Of a stretch of 64,000 nt of DNA, positions 7,729 through 16,204 are shown piece by piece. A program made the position numbers and the translations under genes. This stretch comes from Nocardiopsis sp. JB363 (GTDB lineage: Bacteria; Actinomycetota; Actinomycetes; Streptosporangiales; Streptosporangiaceae): NCBI RefSeq assembly GCF_900143625.1, contig NZ_FRFF01000201.1, forward strand, positions 1 through 64,000. Direction: 5' to 3'. How positions within the stretch are numbered: the first letter of the stretch is position 1; each line of letters begins with the position of its first letter. Below the pieces are notes generated by a model, which was not told where the DNA came from, did no database searches, and was given only the letters and a program-made list of their open reading frames with translations.

Positions 7729-8793
7729 TCACGCGTGCCGGTACTCACCCTTCAATGTGGCGAGGCCCGCACCGTTTTTCACCGTGCCCAGAAGCCAGGC
7801 CGGGACCTCCCGTTCGGCGAGCACCTGGAGCGCGCGTTCGGCGTCCGACGCCGCCACGATCGCCACCATGCCCACGCCCATGTTGAACGTGGCCTCCATG
7901 TCTCCTCGGGAGACGCCGCCCTTGTCCGCCAGGTAATCGAATACCGGGAGCGGGGCCCAGGTGGAACGGTCCAGCTCGGCCTCCACGCCCTCGGGCAGGG
8001 ATCGGGTCAGGTTGGCCGCCAGGCCGCCGCCGGTGATGTGCGAGTAGGCGTGCACCTCCACCGCCTCGGTCAACGCCACACAGTCCTTGGCGTAGACCCG
8101 GGTCGGGGTGAGCAGGATCTCGCCCAGCACACCACCCAGCTCCGGTACCTCGGCGTGCAGGTCCAGTCCGGCGGAGTCCACGATGTGACGTACCAGCGAG
8201 TAGCCGTTGGCGTGCGGGCCGGAGGCACCCATCGCGATCACGACGTCGCCTTCGCGTACCCGGTCCGGGCCCAGGATGGCGTCGCCCTCGACCACACCGG
8301 TGCCCGCACCGGCCAGGTCGTACTCGTCGGCCTCCATCGCGCCGGGGTGCTCGGCGGTCTCCCCGCCGATCAGCGCACAGCCCGCCTGGTGGCAACCCTC
8401 CGCGATACCGCCGACGATCTCCGCGATACGCTCCGGCACCACCGCGCCGGTGGCGATGTAGTCGGTCATGAAGAGCGGCTCGGCCCCGCTGACCACCAGG
8501 TCGTCGACGACCATCGCGACCAGATCGATCCCGATGGTGTCGTGCTTGTCCATCTGCTGAGCGAGCATGACCTTGGTGCCCACGCCGTCGGTGGACGTGG
8601 CCAGGACCGGGTCCTTGTACTTGGCCGTGTCCAGGCGGAACAGGCCCGCGAAACCGCTGGAGTCGGTGACCTGCTCGGGTCGGCGCGTACGCGCGACGTG
8701 ACGCTTCATCAGGTCGACGGCACGCTCACCGGCGGCGATGTCGACGCCCGCGGCCGCGTACGCGCCCGTCGTCCCTGTGTTGTCGGCTGCCAC
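7729..8793 (-). CDS. purM: Phosphoribosylformylglycinamidine cyclo-ligase
   Basis: PurM makes 5-aminoimidazole ribonucleotide from FGAM with ATP in purine biosynthesis. The 354-residue protein has the expected motifs: Y.AAGVDI near the start, STDGVGTK, GGETAEHPG, SHITGGGL and the FNMGVGM block near the end. The GTG start at 8793 is chosen because GAGGAGAA lies just upstream; a longer frame would add about 40 Arg/Ser-rich residues not typical of the family. It is downstream of purF, 124 bp away on the same strand, so co-transcription is likely. Confidence 0.96.
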   Translation of the reverse strand: MAADNTGTTGAYAAAGVDIAAGERAVDLMKRHVARTRRPEQVTDSSGFAGLFRLDTAKYKDPVLATSTDGVGTKVMLAQQMDKHDTIGIDLVAMVVDDLVVSGAEPLFMTDYIATGAVVPERIAEIVGGIAEGCHQAGCALIGGETAEHPGAMEADEYDLAGAGTGVVEGDAILGPDRVREGDVVIAMGASGPHANGYSLVRHIVDSAGLDLHAEVPELGGVLGEILLTPTRVYAKDCVALTEAVEVHAYSHITGGGLAANLTRSLPEGVEAELDRSTWAPLPVFDYLADKGGVSRGDMEATFNMGVGMVAIVAASDAERALQVLAEREVPAWLLGTVKNGAGLATLKGEYRHA

Positions 8794-8917
8794 GCGAGTT
8801 CTCCTCGTGTATTCGGATGATCCGCTCGGTTCGTTCCGCCGCCCCTGCCCAGGGCACGCCGAAGAGTCCGGACGGACGGATGAGCGTGCGGCGGGCGCTG
8901 GGGCCCGCCGCACGTGA

Positions 8918-10420
8918 TTACTTCCGGCTCGACGCCAGAGTGGAATCCTCGGGGGTGCCGCAGGCCTTCTCCAACAGGTACTTGCCCTGGGAGTCGGCGT
9001 CGACCTGGAGCGGGTACACCCCGTCGAAGCACGCGCGGCACAGCTGGTCCTTGGGCTGCTCGGACGCGGCGATGAGCTCGTCCAAGTGCACGTAGGCCAA
9101 CGAGTCCGCTTGGACGGACTCGGCGATCTCCTCCACCGACAGGTTCGCGGCGATGAGTTCGGCGCGGGTGGCGAAGTCGATGCCGTAGTAGCACGGCCAC
9201 AGGACGGGCGGACTGGAGATGCGCACGTGCACCTCCGCGGCTCCCGCGTCGCGCAGCATGCGCACCAGGGCGCGCTGGGTGTTGCCGCGCACGATCGAGT
9301 CGTCCACGACCACCAGACGGCGGCCCTCGATGACCTCGCGCAGTGGGTTGAGCTTCAGTCGGATGCCCAGCTGACGCAGGGTCTGGCTGGGCTGGATGAA
9401 GGTGCGCCCCACGTAGGAGTTCTTCACCAGACCCTGGGCGAAGGGGATTCCGCTGGCCTCGGCGTAACCCACCGCCGCGGGGGTTCCGGACTCGGGGACC
9501 GGGATCACCAGGTCGGCGTCGACCGGGTGTTCCTTGGCCAACCTGCGACCGACCTCCACCCGGGTGGAGTTGACGTTGCGCCCGGCGATGGTGGTGTCGG
9601 GGCGGGCCAGGTAGACGTACTCGAACAGGCAGCCCTTGCGCTGGACCGGGGCGAATCGGCGGGAACGGACCCCGTCGCCGTCGATGATCAGGAGTTCACC
9701 GGGGTCGATCTCCCTGACGACCTCGGCGCCGACGATGTCCAGCGCCGCGGTCTCACTGGCCACGACCCAGCCGCCCGCACCGGAGGTCTCGCCGAGGCGA
9801 CCCAGCACGAACGGGCGGATGCCCTGGGGATCGCGCGCGGCGTACAAGGTGTTCTCGTCCATGAACACCAGGGAGTAGGCACCTTTGACCTGAGGGAGCA
9901 GCTCCATGGCCGCCTCGTCCAGCGCCTGGCCGTCCTTGGCCCGGGCGGCCAGCAGGTTGGTGAGGATCTCGGTGTCCGTGGTGGCACCACGACGCTGCTC
10001 CGGCAGCATCGCCGCCAGTTCCGGTGTGTTGATCAGGTTGCCGTTGTGGCCGAGGGCCAGACCCCCCTCGCGCGCCGTGTAGAACGTCGGCTGCGCGTTC
10101 TCCCACACCGGTGACCCGGTGGTGGAGTAGCGGCAATGGCCGATCGCGAGGTGGCCTCTCAGAGAGTCGAGCGTCGCCTCGTTGAAGACTTGGGAGACCA
10201 GCCCCATGTCCTTGTAGACGACGATCCGCTCTCCATCGCTGGTGGCGATGCCCGCGGATTCCTGGCCGCGGTGCTGGAGCGCGTAAAGACCGAAGTAGGT
10301 GAGCTTGCTGACTTCTTCGCCGGGTGCCCAGACCCCGAAAACGCCGCAGGCGTCCTGCGGGCCGCGTTCAAGCGGATCGAGGTCCATGGAGAGCCGGCCG
10401 TCGGAGTACGACACACGCAC
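8918..10420 (-). CDS. purF: Amidophosphoribosyltransferase
   Basis: PurF catalyses the committed step of purine synthesis, PRPP plus glutamine to phosphoribosylamine. The N-terminal Ntn hydrolase domain begins with the nucleophile in ACGVFG, about 24 residues in, implying removal of a short propeptide. Further motifs are LQHRGQESAG and the GHNGNL loop. The phosphoribosyltransferase domain carries VVVDDSIVRGNT. Cysteines in the C-terminal LCRACFDG fit the Fe-S ligands of the B. subtilis-type enzyme. The GTG start gives 500 residues and an N-terminus like that of Streptomyces PurF. No strong ribosome-binding site is visible. Confidence 0.96.
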   Translation of the reverse strand: MRVSYSDGRLSMDLDPLERGPQDACGVFGVWAPGEEVSKLTYFGLYALQHRGQESAGIATSDGERIVVYKDMGLVSQVFNEATLDSLRGHLAIGHCRYSTTGSPVWENAQPTFYTAREGGLALGHNGNLINTPELAAMLPEQRRGATTDTEILTNLLAARAKDGQALDEAAMELLPQVKGAYSLVFMDENTLYAARDPQGIRPFVLGRLGETSGAGGWVVASETAALDIVGAEVVREIDPGELLIIDGDGVRSRRFAPVQRKGCLFEYVYLARPDTTIAGRNVNSTRVEVGRRLAKEHPVDADLVIPVPESGTPAAVGYAEASGIPFAQGLVKNSYVGRTFIQPSQTLRQLGIRLKLNPLREVIEGRRLVVVDDSIVRGNTQRALVRMLRDAGAAEVHVRISSPPVLWPCYYGIDFATRAELIAANLSVEEIAESVQADSLAYVHLDELIAASEQPKDQLCRACFDGVYPLQVDADSQGKYLLEKACGTPEDSTLASSRK

Positions 10421-10468
10421 AGCTTAACGGCTGGTCGACCGTGGCCGATCAACCGGGGTCGAACGTCC

Positions 10469-10912
10469 CTATTCGTCCGGCCACAGGGGCAGGTGTTCGG
10501 ACAGGTCGGAACGTACGCCGCTGGCGCGCACGTCGTTTCCGTCGACCGCTTTCTTCCAGTCGGCCCGGCCCACGGCCAACCGCAGCCAGGTGAGGGGATC
10601 GGTCTCGACCACGCCGGGCGGGGTGCCCCGAGTGTGCTTGGGGCCCTCGATCACCTGCACCGCCCCGTACGGCGGTACCCGTACCTCCAGGCTGTGCCCC
10701 GGGGCCCTGTCGGCCAACACGGCGAGACCGCACCGCACGGCGGCCTTGAGCAGGGCCCGCGGCGGGTCCTCCAGGCGTAGGGCCAAAAACGTGCACGCGG
10801 CCACGGCTTCCTCGTCCGAACCGGGGAAGGCGGGTTCGCCCAGGGTGGCGAGCTGTTCGTCCAAGGCGGAGCGCAGGCGCCGCACGGAACTCGGGGTGAG
10901 CGCGGAAGGCAT
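10469..10912 (-). CDS. Sterol-carrier-like (SCP2/MDMPI C-terminal) protein
   Basis: The 147-residue protein matches the small 'sterol carrier family' proteins found beside purF in actinobacteria. The conserved block is RVPPYGAVQVIEG, then HTRGTPPGVVETDPLTWLRL, then W..AV...V.ASG.R.DLS at the C-terminus. It is cytoplasmic with no signal peptide. The family name reflects fold similarity, and no sterol role is shown. It stands just upstream of purF on the same strand, 48 bp apart, so it may be the first gene of the purF-purM unit. Confidence 0.8.
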   Translation of the reverse strand: MPSALTPSSVRRLRSALDEQLATLGEPAFPGSDEEAVAACTFLALRLEDPPRALLKAAVRCGLAVLADRAPGHSLEVRVPPYGAVQVIEGPKHTRGTPPGVVETDPLTWLRLAVGRADWKKAVDGNDVRASGVRSDLSEHLPLWPDE

Positions 10913-11344
10913 GCGGGAAGCCTACGGGGGTGAGGACCGGCGTCCGGGCCGGGGCCGAGCACCGCGTCGATGAACCATGGGGTACTTGTCATGTCGAGGG
11001 GTTGGACCCAAGGTGGACATCGAAGGCAAGGGGGAGGGATGTGGACTCATCTCCGCATTCCCGGGTGATTCCTGTCTCAACGCACCGGTGGCCGGAAGGA
11101 GCCCGGACGCGGTAGCGTCCCGATGCGTCCCGGTGTGGTGGAGATGGGGAGAATTGCGAAGGAACCCACGCCCCGTGGCGTTCCTCGCACCGACACAGGC
11201 AGATGAACGAGGGGTGACCCGGACCGGACCCGCCTCCCCCATATAGGGTCCAGCCCGGACGAGTCCCACGCTGTCGCGCTGAAGTAGCTGATCAGCGCCC
11301 TTAACATCCACCAAGGAAGACCACCGCACCATCGGGAGAACGAC
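10913..11344. other. Divergent regulatory region of the SCP2-like and DUF47 genes
   Basis: This 432-bp region has no supported gene. Its main content is a PHO box at 11198-11219 followed by a TATAGG -10 candidate at 11242-11247 (see separate entry). Confidence 0.6.
11198..11219 (-). promoter_or_regulatory. PHO box (PhoP site) upstream of DUF47 gene
   Basis: Read on the minus strand, two adjoining 11-bp units, GGTCACCCCTC and GTTCATCTGCC, match the actinomycete PHO-box pattern G(G/T)TCAYY. The site ends exactly where a -35 element would lie for the TATAGG hexamer at 11242-11247 (17-nt spacing), a typical position for PhoP activation. It starts 126 bp before the DUF47 start codon. Confidence 0.75.
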
Positions 11345-11962
11345 GTGCGCCTGCGCTTGCGCCCGCGTGATGACAGTTACTACGAGATGTTCACCGACTC
11401 GGCGAACAACCTGGTCATCGGGGCCCGCCTGCTGGTGGAACTGATGAGCGACGGGGCCGACCGGGAAGCCATCACCGAGAAGATGCGTGCTTGCGAGCAC
11501 GCCGGTGACGACGCCACCCACGCCATCATGCGACGGCTCAACAAGAGTTCGGCACCTCCGCTCCACCGGGAGGACATCTACCGACTCGCCTCCAACCTCG
11601 ATGACGTCATGGACTCGATGGAGGCCGCCGTCGACCTCATCGGGTTGTACGGCCTCGAACGCCTCCCCAAAGGCATCATCGACCAGATCGAGGTGCTCGA
11701 ACGTGCCGCCGAACTCACCGCCGAGGCGATGCCGCGGCTGCGGACGATGAAGGACCTGACCCGCTACTGGATCGAGATCAACCAGCTGGAGAACCAAGCG
11801 GACCGGATCTACCGCAAGCTCCTCGCCAAACTCTTCAGCGGTGAGTACGACGCCCTTACCGTGCTCAAGCTCAAGGACGTGATCGAAGAGTTGGAGACCG
11901 CCGCCGACGCCTTCGAACACGTCGCGAACACCGTGGAGACCATCGTCGTCAAGAACGGCTGA
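11345..11962 (+). CDS. DUF47 family PhoU-like phosphate transport regulator
   Basis: The 205-residue, mostly helical protein carries the DUF47/PhoU repeats, with E..AD and E..ADR motifs (for example CEHAGDDATH and NQLENQADRIYRKL). Proteins of this family usually act with a low-affinity Pit phosphate transporter encoded just downstream. Here no pit gene follows; the next gene is an opposite-strand PucR regulator. The PHO box upstream supports induction under phosphate limitation. The start is the GTG at 11345, with GGGAG about 8 nt before it. Confidence 0.88.
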   Translation: MRLRLRPRDDSYYEMFTDSANNLVIGARLLVELMSDGADREAITEKMRACEHAGDDATHAIMRRLNKSSAPPLHREDIYRLASNLDDVMDSMEAAVDLIGLYGLERLPKGIIDQIEVLERAAELTAEAMPRLRTMKDLTRYWIEINQLENQADRIYRKLLAKLFSGEYDALTVLKLKDVIEELETAADAFEHVANTVETIVVKNG

Positions 11963-12007
11963 ATCTGCTTGCTCCACCCCTCCGACGTGCCCTCGCCCGT
12001 GGCGCCC

Positions 12008-13573
12008 TCACTCCGTGTACGCCTCAAGGGTGATCGCCAGCGCCAACCGGGCGCGGGAGCTGTCCAAGGCCAGTGAGGTGACCCCCGCCATCCTGCGCAT
12101 CCGGTGCCGGATCGTGTTCGGGTGCACTCCGAGCTCCCGGGCGGCCTCGTTCGGGTCGCCTTGGGCGCCCAACCAGGCGCGCAACGTCTCCGCGTACCGG
12201 GTGCCGTGCTCGGTGTCGTGCGCGACCAAGTCGGCGACCGGGCCGTCCGCGGGACGGCGCCCCGACAGTGACGCCATGCGCAGCCGGTGCACCAGCACCT
12301 CGTCCCAGGACTCGTCATAGGCCGGTACCGGGCGATCCGTGTCCCCGGGCCGGGAAGCGTGCAGCGTGAGGCTCTCGTCGGCCTCACGGCGGCTGGAGGG
12401 GAGCCTCGCCAGATCCGCCGGACCGCCGATACCGGCGTTCACCGTCACGTGCGCCGGCAGCCCCCGGGTGATCGTGGTCAGCCACTCACGGGCCGTCGCG
12501 GGGTCGGGTCCGCACGGCAGCACCGTGTACACGGTGCTGCCGAACACCGTGCTGCGGCCGGGGCGCGACCACCCGAACCCGGTGGTGGCCCGCTCGAACG
12601 TGATCAGGGTGGCGGAGTGGCGTTCGTCGGGGGTGTGCGCCTGCAACGCCACCACCCGGTGCGCGGTCGCGGCCAACCCCAGCCTCCCCGCCGCCTCGGT
12701 GGGGTCCATGGCGCCCTCCAACAACCGACTCACCAGGTCGGACTCCACCTGCCGTTCCAGATCCGCGCTCACCCTGGTGCGCAGCATGTGCAGGGCCACG
12801 GTCCGGGCGCCCTCGGCCAGCAGGGCGGAACGATCCTCGCCCAGCGGTCGATCGCACACGACCCACACCGACCCCAGGAACTCGCGACCCACCCGAACGG
12901 CCACCGTGGTGCGCCCACCCAGACCCAGGGCCGGTTCCGGTGGCAGGTGGAGCGGCTCGGCGGAGGACACCAGGTGCGCTGTCACCCCCGTGCGTTCCAA
13001 GTGACGTTGGAGTTCGTCCGGCACCCTTCGCCCCAGGATGGTGTCCAACCGGGCCCGGTCCGCGTCCGTCTGCCGCTGCGAATAGGCCAGGAGACGGTAA
13101 CGCGTGTCCTCGATGGTCACCGGCCCGTCCACCCGGTCGGAGATGGTGTCCGCCAGGGCGGGCAGGTCCGCCGGGCCGCGCCCCGCCTCGGTCTCGCCGC
13201 CCTCCAACACCAGCCCGTAGACCACCCCGGCCACCTGACCCCAGGCCACCGACGAGTCCACGACCAACAGGGCCACACCCCGCTCACCGGCGTTCGCCGC
13301 GGCCTCGGCGTGCGGTTCGGCGCCTTCGTGACCCTCGACGGGCTCCGCCGGTCGCACCACCACCGCCACGGCGCCGGCCCGCTCGGCCAACTCCACCGCG
13401 AGCGAGGAATCCTCCACACCCACCGCCAGGAGAATGTCCCCTTCCTCCTGGCCGGAGGTGCCGGGATCGTGCAGGGCCACCCCGCGCAGCACCGTGCCCG
13501 GAGCAGGGCGCGGCCCGACCAACCTGGTCCCGTAGGTACCGAGGATGGTGACCAAACGGTCCAAAAGGACCAC
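12008..13573 (-). CDS. PucR/CdaR family transcriptional regulator
   Basis: The protein has 521 residues in PucR order: an N-terminal sensory domain, a GGDEF-like central region and a C-terminal helix-turn-helix. The HTH is clear in EAARELGVHPNTIRHRMRRM. Such regulators control purine, amino-acid or sugar-acid catabolism. The GTG at 13573 is used because AGGGGGA precedes it; 44 extra codons upstream look non-coding. It is divergent from the D-amino-acid dehydrogenase-like gene (147 bp apart), which is its likely target by proximity, though no operator is identified. Confidence 0.88.
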   Translation of the reverse strand: MVLLDRLVTILGTYGTRLVGPRPAPGTVLRGVALHDPGTSGQEEGDILLAVGVEDSSLAVELAERAGAVAVVVRPAEPVEGHEGAEPHAEAAANAGERGVALLVVDSSVAWGQVAGVVYGLVLEGGETEAGRGPADLPALADTISDRVDGPVTIEDTRYRLLAYSQRQTDADRARLDTILGRRVPDELQRHLERTGVTAHLVSSAEPLHLPPEPALGLGGRTTVAVRVGREFLGSVWVVCDRPLGEDRSALLAEGARTVALHMLRTRVSADLERQVESDLVSRLLEGAMDPTEAAGRLGLAATAHRVVALQAHTPDERHSATLITFERATTGFGWSRPGRSTVFGSTVYTVLPCGPDPATAREWLTTITRGLPAHVTVNAGIGGPADLARLPSSRREADESLTLHASRPGDTDRPVPAYDESWDEVLVHRLRMASLSGRRPADGPVADLVAHDTEHGTRYAETLRAWLGAQGDPNEAARELGVHPNTIRHRMRRMAGVTSLALDSSRARLALAITLEAYTE

Positions 13574-13719
13574 GGCGTCCCCCTTATTGTTCCGAACTGA
13601 CTTCAGCGTAGGGCGAGATTGTGCGTGTCGGACAAAGGGCGGCCCAAGGTTCCAGGGCACACTCTGATAACAGAGGGCAGACCACGCCCTCTTGTCGTCG
13701 TGCACAGGGAGTAGTGGCC

Positions 13720-14988
13720 ATGGCCGGGAAGGGCGCGGGAGTTCCGCGTACCGTGATCGTTGTCGGCGCCGGAATCGTGGGCCTGTCGACCGCTTGGTTC
13801 TTGCAGCGGTACGGGGTCGGGGTCACGGTGGTCGAACGAGATACGGTCTCTTCCGGGTCCTCCTGGGGTAACGCCGGCTGGATCGCGCCCGGGCTGACCA
13901 TCCCGCTGAACGAGCCGTCGGTCTTCGGCCACGGCGTGCGCGCGATCCTGGACCCGAAGTCCCCGCTGTCCATTCCGCCGACCACCGACACCGGGCTGCT
14001 CGGCTTCCTCGCCGCCTTCGCGTTCAACAGCCGCCGCTCCACCTGGGAGCGTGCGCTGGCCGGCAACGCGCCGCTCAGCTCCGTGAGCCTGGACGCCTTC
14101 ACCGAACTCGTCGAGGCGGGCGTCGGCCTGCAGGACGGGCCCAAGATCGAGGACGCGCCGGTCACCGCGCTGTTCAACAGCGAGAAGCAAGCCGCCCACC
14201 TCCTGATGGAGCTGGACCAGATGCGGGCCTCGGGGCTTCCCTTGGGCTACGCGGCGCTGGACCAGGACGACGTGCGGGCACAGAGCCCGTTCGTCTCGAA
14301 CACCGTTCGAGCAGGCGTTCGGATCGACAACCAACGCCACGTCCACCCGGGACTGTTCACCCACTCGCTCGCCGACGCAGTGCGCTCCCGTGGGGGCAGC
14401 ATCGTCGAGGGGTTCCGGGTGACCGGGGTGGAGGCGCGTGGGGACGGCTTCCGTCTTCGCTCCGCGCACGGTGAGACCGAGTCGGCGGACGCCGTGGTGG
14501 TCGCCACCGGCGCCTGGCTCGGCCGGCAGGGCCGACCCTGGGGCGTCACCGTCCCACTGCGGGCCGGTCGCGGATACAGCTTCACCGTACCGACCGACAC
14601 ACCGGTCCCCGGGCCGCTCTACCTGCCAGAGGCCAGGGTCGCCTGTACGCCGCTGGCCGAGGGGCTGAGAGTCGCGGGAACCATGGAGTTCCGTGACATC
14701 GAGGCCCCGATGGAGGAAAGGCGGATCTCGGCGATCGCCTCCTCCGCGAAGCCCTATCTGACCGGGGTCGACCTGGACGCTCGCACCGACGAATGGGTGG
14801 GTTCGCGCCCGGTCACCGCGGACGGTCTCCCGATCGTCGGTGAGACGCGCATCCCCGGCCTGTACGTGGCCGGTGGACACGGCATGTGGGGCTTCACCCA
14901 GGGACCGGCCACCGGGCGCATGCTCGCCCGAACGGTCGCGACGGGAAACCCGCCCGAGGCACTACGCCCCTTCGACCCACTCCGGTGA
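13720..14988 (+). CDS. FAD-dependent D-amino-acid dehydrogenase-like oxidoreductase
   Basis: The 422-residue DAO/DadA family flavoprotein has a dinucleotide-binding motif, VVGAGIVGLSTAWFL, at residues 12-26. Further family blocks are SSGSSWGNAGWIAPG and the C-terminal FAD block VGSRPVTADGLPIVG then GLYVAGGHGMWGF. It would oxidatively deaminate a D-amino acid, passing electrons to the respiratory chain. The substrate cannot be read from the sequence; glycine or sarcosine oxidases and hydroxyproline dehydrogenases share the fold. ATG 13720 is chosen over GTG 13714 because AGGGAG is 8 nt upstream of the former and only 2 nt from the latter. Confidence 0.85.
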   Translation: MAGKGAGVPRTVIVVGAGIVGLSTAWFLQRYGVGVTVVERDTVSSGSSWGNAGWIAPGLTIPLNEPSVFGHGVRAILDPKSPLSIPPTTDTGLLGFLAAFAFNSRRSTWERALAGNAPLSSVSLDAFTELVEAGVGLQDGPKIEDAPVTALFNSEKQAAHLLMELDQMRASGLPLGYAALDQDDVRAQSPFVSNTVRAGVRIDNQRHVHPGLFTHSLADAVRSRGGSIVEGFRVTGVEARGDGFRLRSAHGETESADAVVVATGAWLGRQGRPWGVTVPLRAGRGYSFTVPTDTPVPGPLYLPEARVACTPLAEGLRVAGTMEFRDIEAPMEERRISAIASSAKPYLTGVDLDARTDEWVGSRPVTADGLPIVGETRIPGLYVAGGHGMWGFTQGPATGRMLARTVATGNPPEALRPFDPLR

Positions 14989-15062
14989 ACGACGACAACG
15001 TCCACCGGGCGCCCCGCCGAATCGTCGGCCGGGCGCCCTTCCTCTTCCAAGGGAGAAACACG

Positions 15063-15512
15063 ATGTCCAACGACAGTCGCGTCTGGATCACCCCGGGCGC
15101 CCACCGTCGGCTCACCGTGGAGCTGGCGGTCCTCCAGGGCACGGCGGAACCCGCCGAGGCCGAGAACATGGGGATCCACCTCGTCGAGGGCCCCGACGCC
15201 CGTGAGTCGCGCATGCACAAGATCGAGGAGCTCCTCCGGGACGCGGTCATCGGTCAGGCCCCGCCGGACGATGGTGTCGCCGAGCCCGGCATGGTCCTGA
15301 CCGTGCGCTACGCGGACGACCCCGACACGGATACCTTCCTGCTCGGTGCTCGCGAGGGCGTGGCGGGGGAGGAGCTGAGCGTCTACTCGCCGAGCTCGCC
15401 CCTGGGCCAGGCCCTGCTGGGCGCCGCCCGCGGGGAGCAGCGCTCCTACAAGGTCCCCAGTGGCAAGACCGTGAGCGTCACCCTGGTGGAAGCCGTTCCT
15501 TACAGTGCCTGA
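15063..15512 (+). CDS. GreA/GreB family elongation-factor-like protein
   Basis: The 149-residue protein has the Gre layout: a short N-terminal helical segment (ITPGAHRRLTVELAVL, then KIEELLRDAVI) and a C-terminal FKBP-like domain ending in SPLGQALLGAARGEQRSYKVPSG. True GreA proteins stimulate transcript cleavage by stalled RNA polymerase through acidic residues at the coiled-coil tip. In this shorter form the tip is poorly conserved, so a polymerase-binding paralogue with a different effect is possible. AAGGGAG lies 7 nt before the ATG. It follows the oxidoreductase gene by 74 bp. Confidence 0.82.
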   Translation: MSNDSRVWITPGAHRRLTVELAVLQGTAEPAEAENMGIHLVEGPDARESRMHKIEELLRDAVIGQAPPDDGVAEPGMVLTVRYADDPDTDTFLLGAREGVAGEELSVYSPSSPLGQALLGAARGEQRSYKVPSGKTVSVTLVEAVPYSA

Positions 15513-15516
15513 CCCG

Positions 15517-15545
15517 GTAGGGCCGCCCGTCAAGGGCGGCCCTAC
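15517..15545. terminator. Intrinsic terminator after the Gre-like gene
   Basis: A perfect 12-bp stem, GTAGGGCCGCCC with GGGCGGCCCTAC, and a GTCAA loop begin 5 nt after the stop codon. Confidence 0.9.
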
Positions 15546-15749
15546 GGCGACGAAGCCTTCCATCCCGTAGCCCGGGACGGTCCGTGCGCTTCCTCAGCCC
15601 ACCCGACCCTCGAAGATCAGGGGAGGGTAGAGACTCCGACCCTGTTCGTCGATGAACTCCAGGGTCCACTGGAGTGTCGGGTCGTCCTCGCCGGCCCAGC
15701 AACCGAATCGGCTTCTACAGTGATGGTTCCCGACACTGGAGGAACCCGT

Positions 15750-16163
15750 ATGTCCGACGAGATCACCCCCGAACTCGCCGCTCTGGTCCTGGACGCCCAA
15801 CCCTTCAGCAAGCTGCTCGGAGCGAGGATCACCGAATTCGAGCACGGGCGAGCGGTCCTGGAGATCGAGGCCCGCGAGGACCTCCTTCAACAGAACGGCT
15901 ACCTGCACGGCGGGGTGCTCTCCTACGCGGCGGACAACTCGCTCACCTTCGCGGGCGGCTCGATCCTGGGCGCCAACGTGCTCACCGGAGGGTTCGCCAT
16001 CGAGTACCTGCGCCCGGCGATCGGCCGTGTCCTGTCGGCCCGCGCGCACGTCGTGGAGTCCACCCGTCGCCGCGCCCTGTGCCGCTGCGAGCTGGTCATG
16101 GTCGACGACGATGGAGAGAAGGTCGTGGCCGCCGCCCAAGGCACGATCACGCTGTTGGGATGA
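15750..16163 (+). CDS. PaaI-type hotdog thioesterase
   Basis: The 137-residue single hotdog domain carries the PaaI family signature LHGGVLSYAADNSLTFAG (about residues 53-70). The HGG and the Asp downstream form the usual acyl-CoA thioesterase site. GGAGGAACCC sits just before the ATG at 15750, which decides the start over an ATG ten codons earlier. The acyl substrate is unknown; PaaI enzymes often hydrolyse phenylacetyl- or hydroxyphenylacetyl-CoA. It is convergent with the nucleoside hydrolase gene. Confidence 0.88.
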   Translation: MSDEITPELAALVLDAQPFSKLLGARITEFEHGRAVLEIEAREDLLQQNGYLHGGVLSYAADNSLTFAGGSILGANVLTGGFAIEYLRPAIGRVLSARAHVVESTRRRALCRCELVMVDDDGEKVVAAAQGTITLLG

Positions 16164-16204
16164 GCCTTCCGGAGTAGCGAGTACCGCCACCCGGGGCCCG
16201 TGGC

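Noticed and set aside
14886-15062. N-terminal extension of the Gre-like protein overlapping the oxidoreductase gene
   Set aside because: The AAGGGAG site and family length point to the ATG at 15063.
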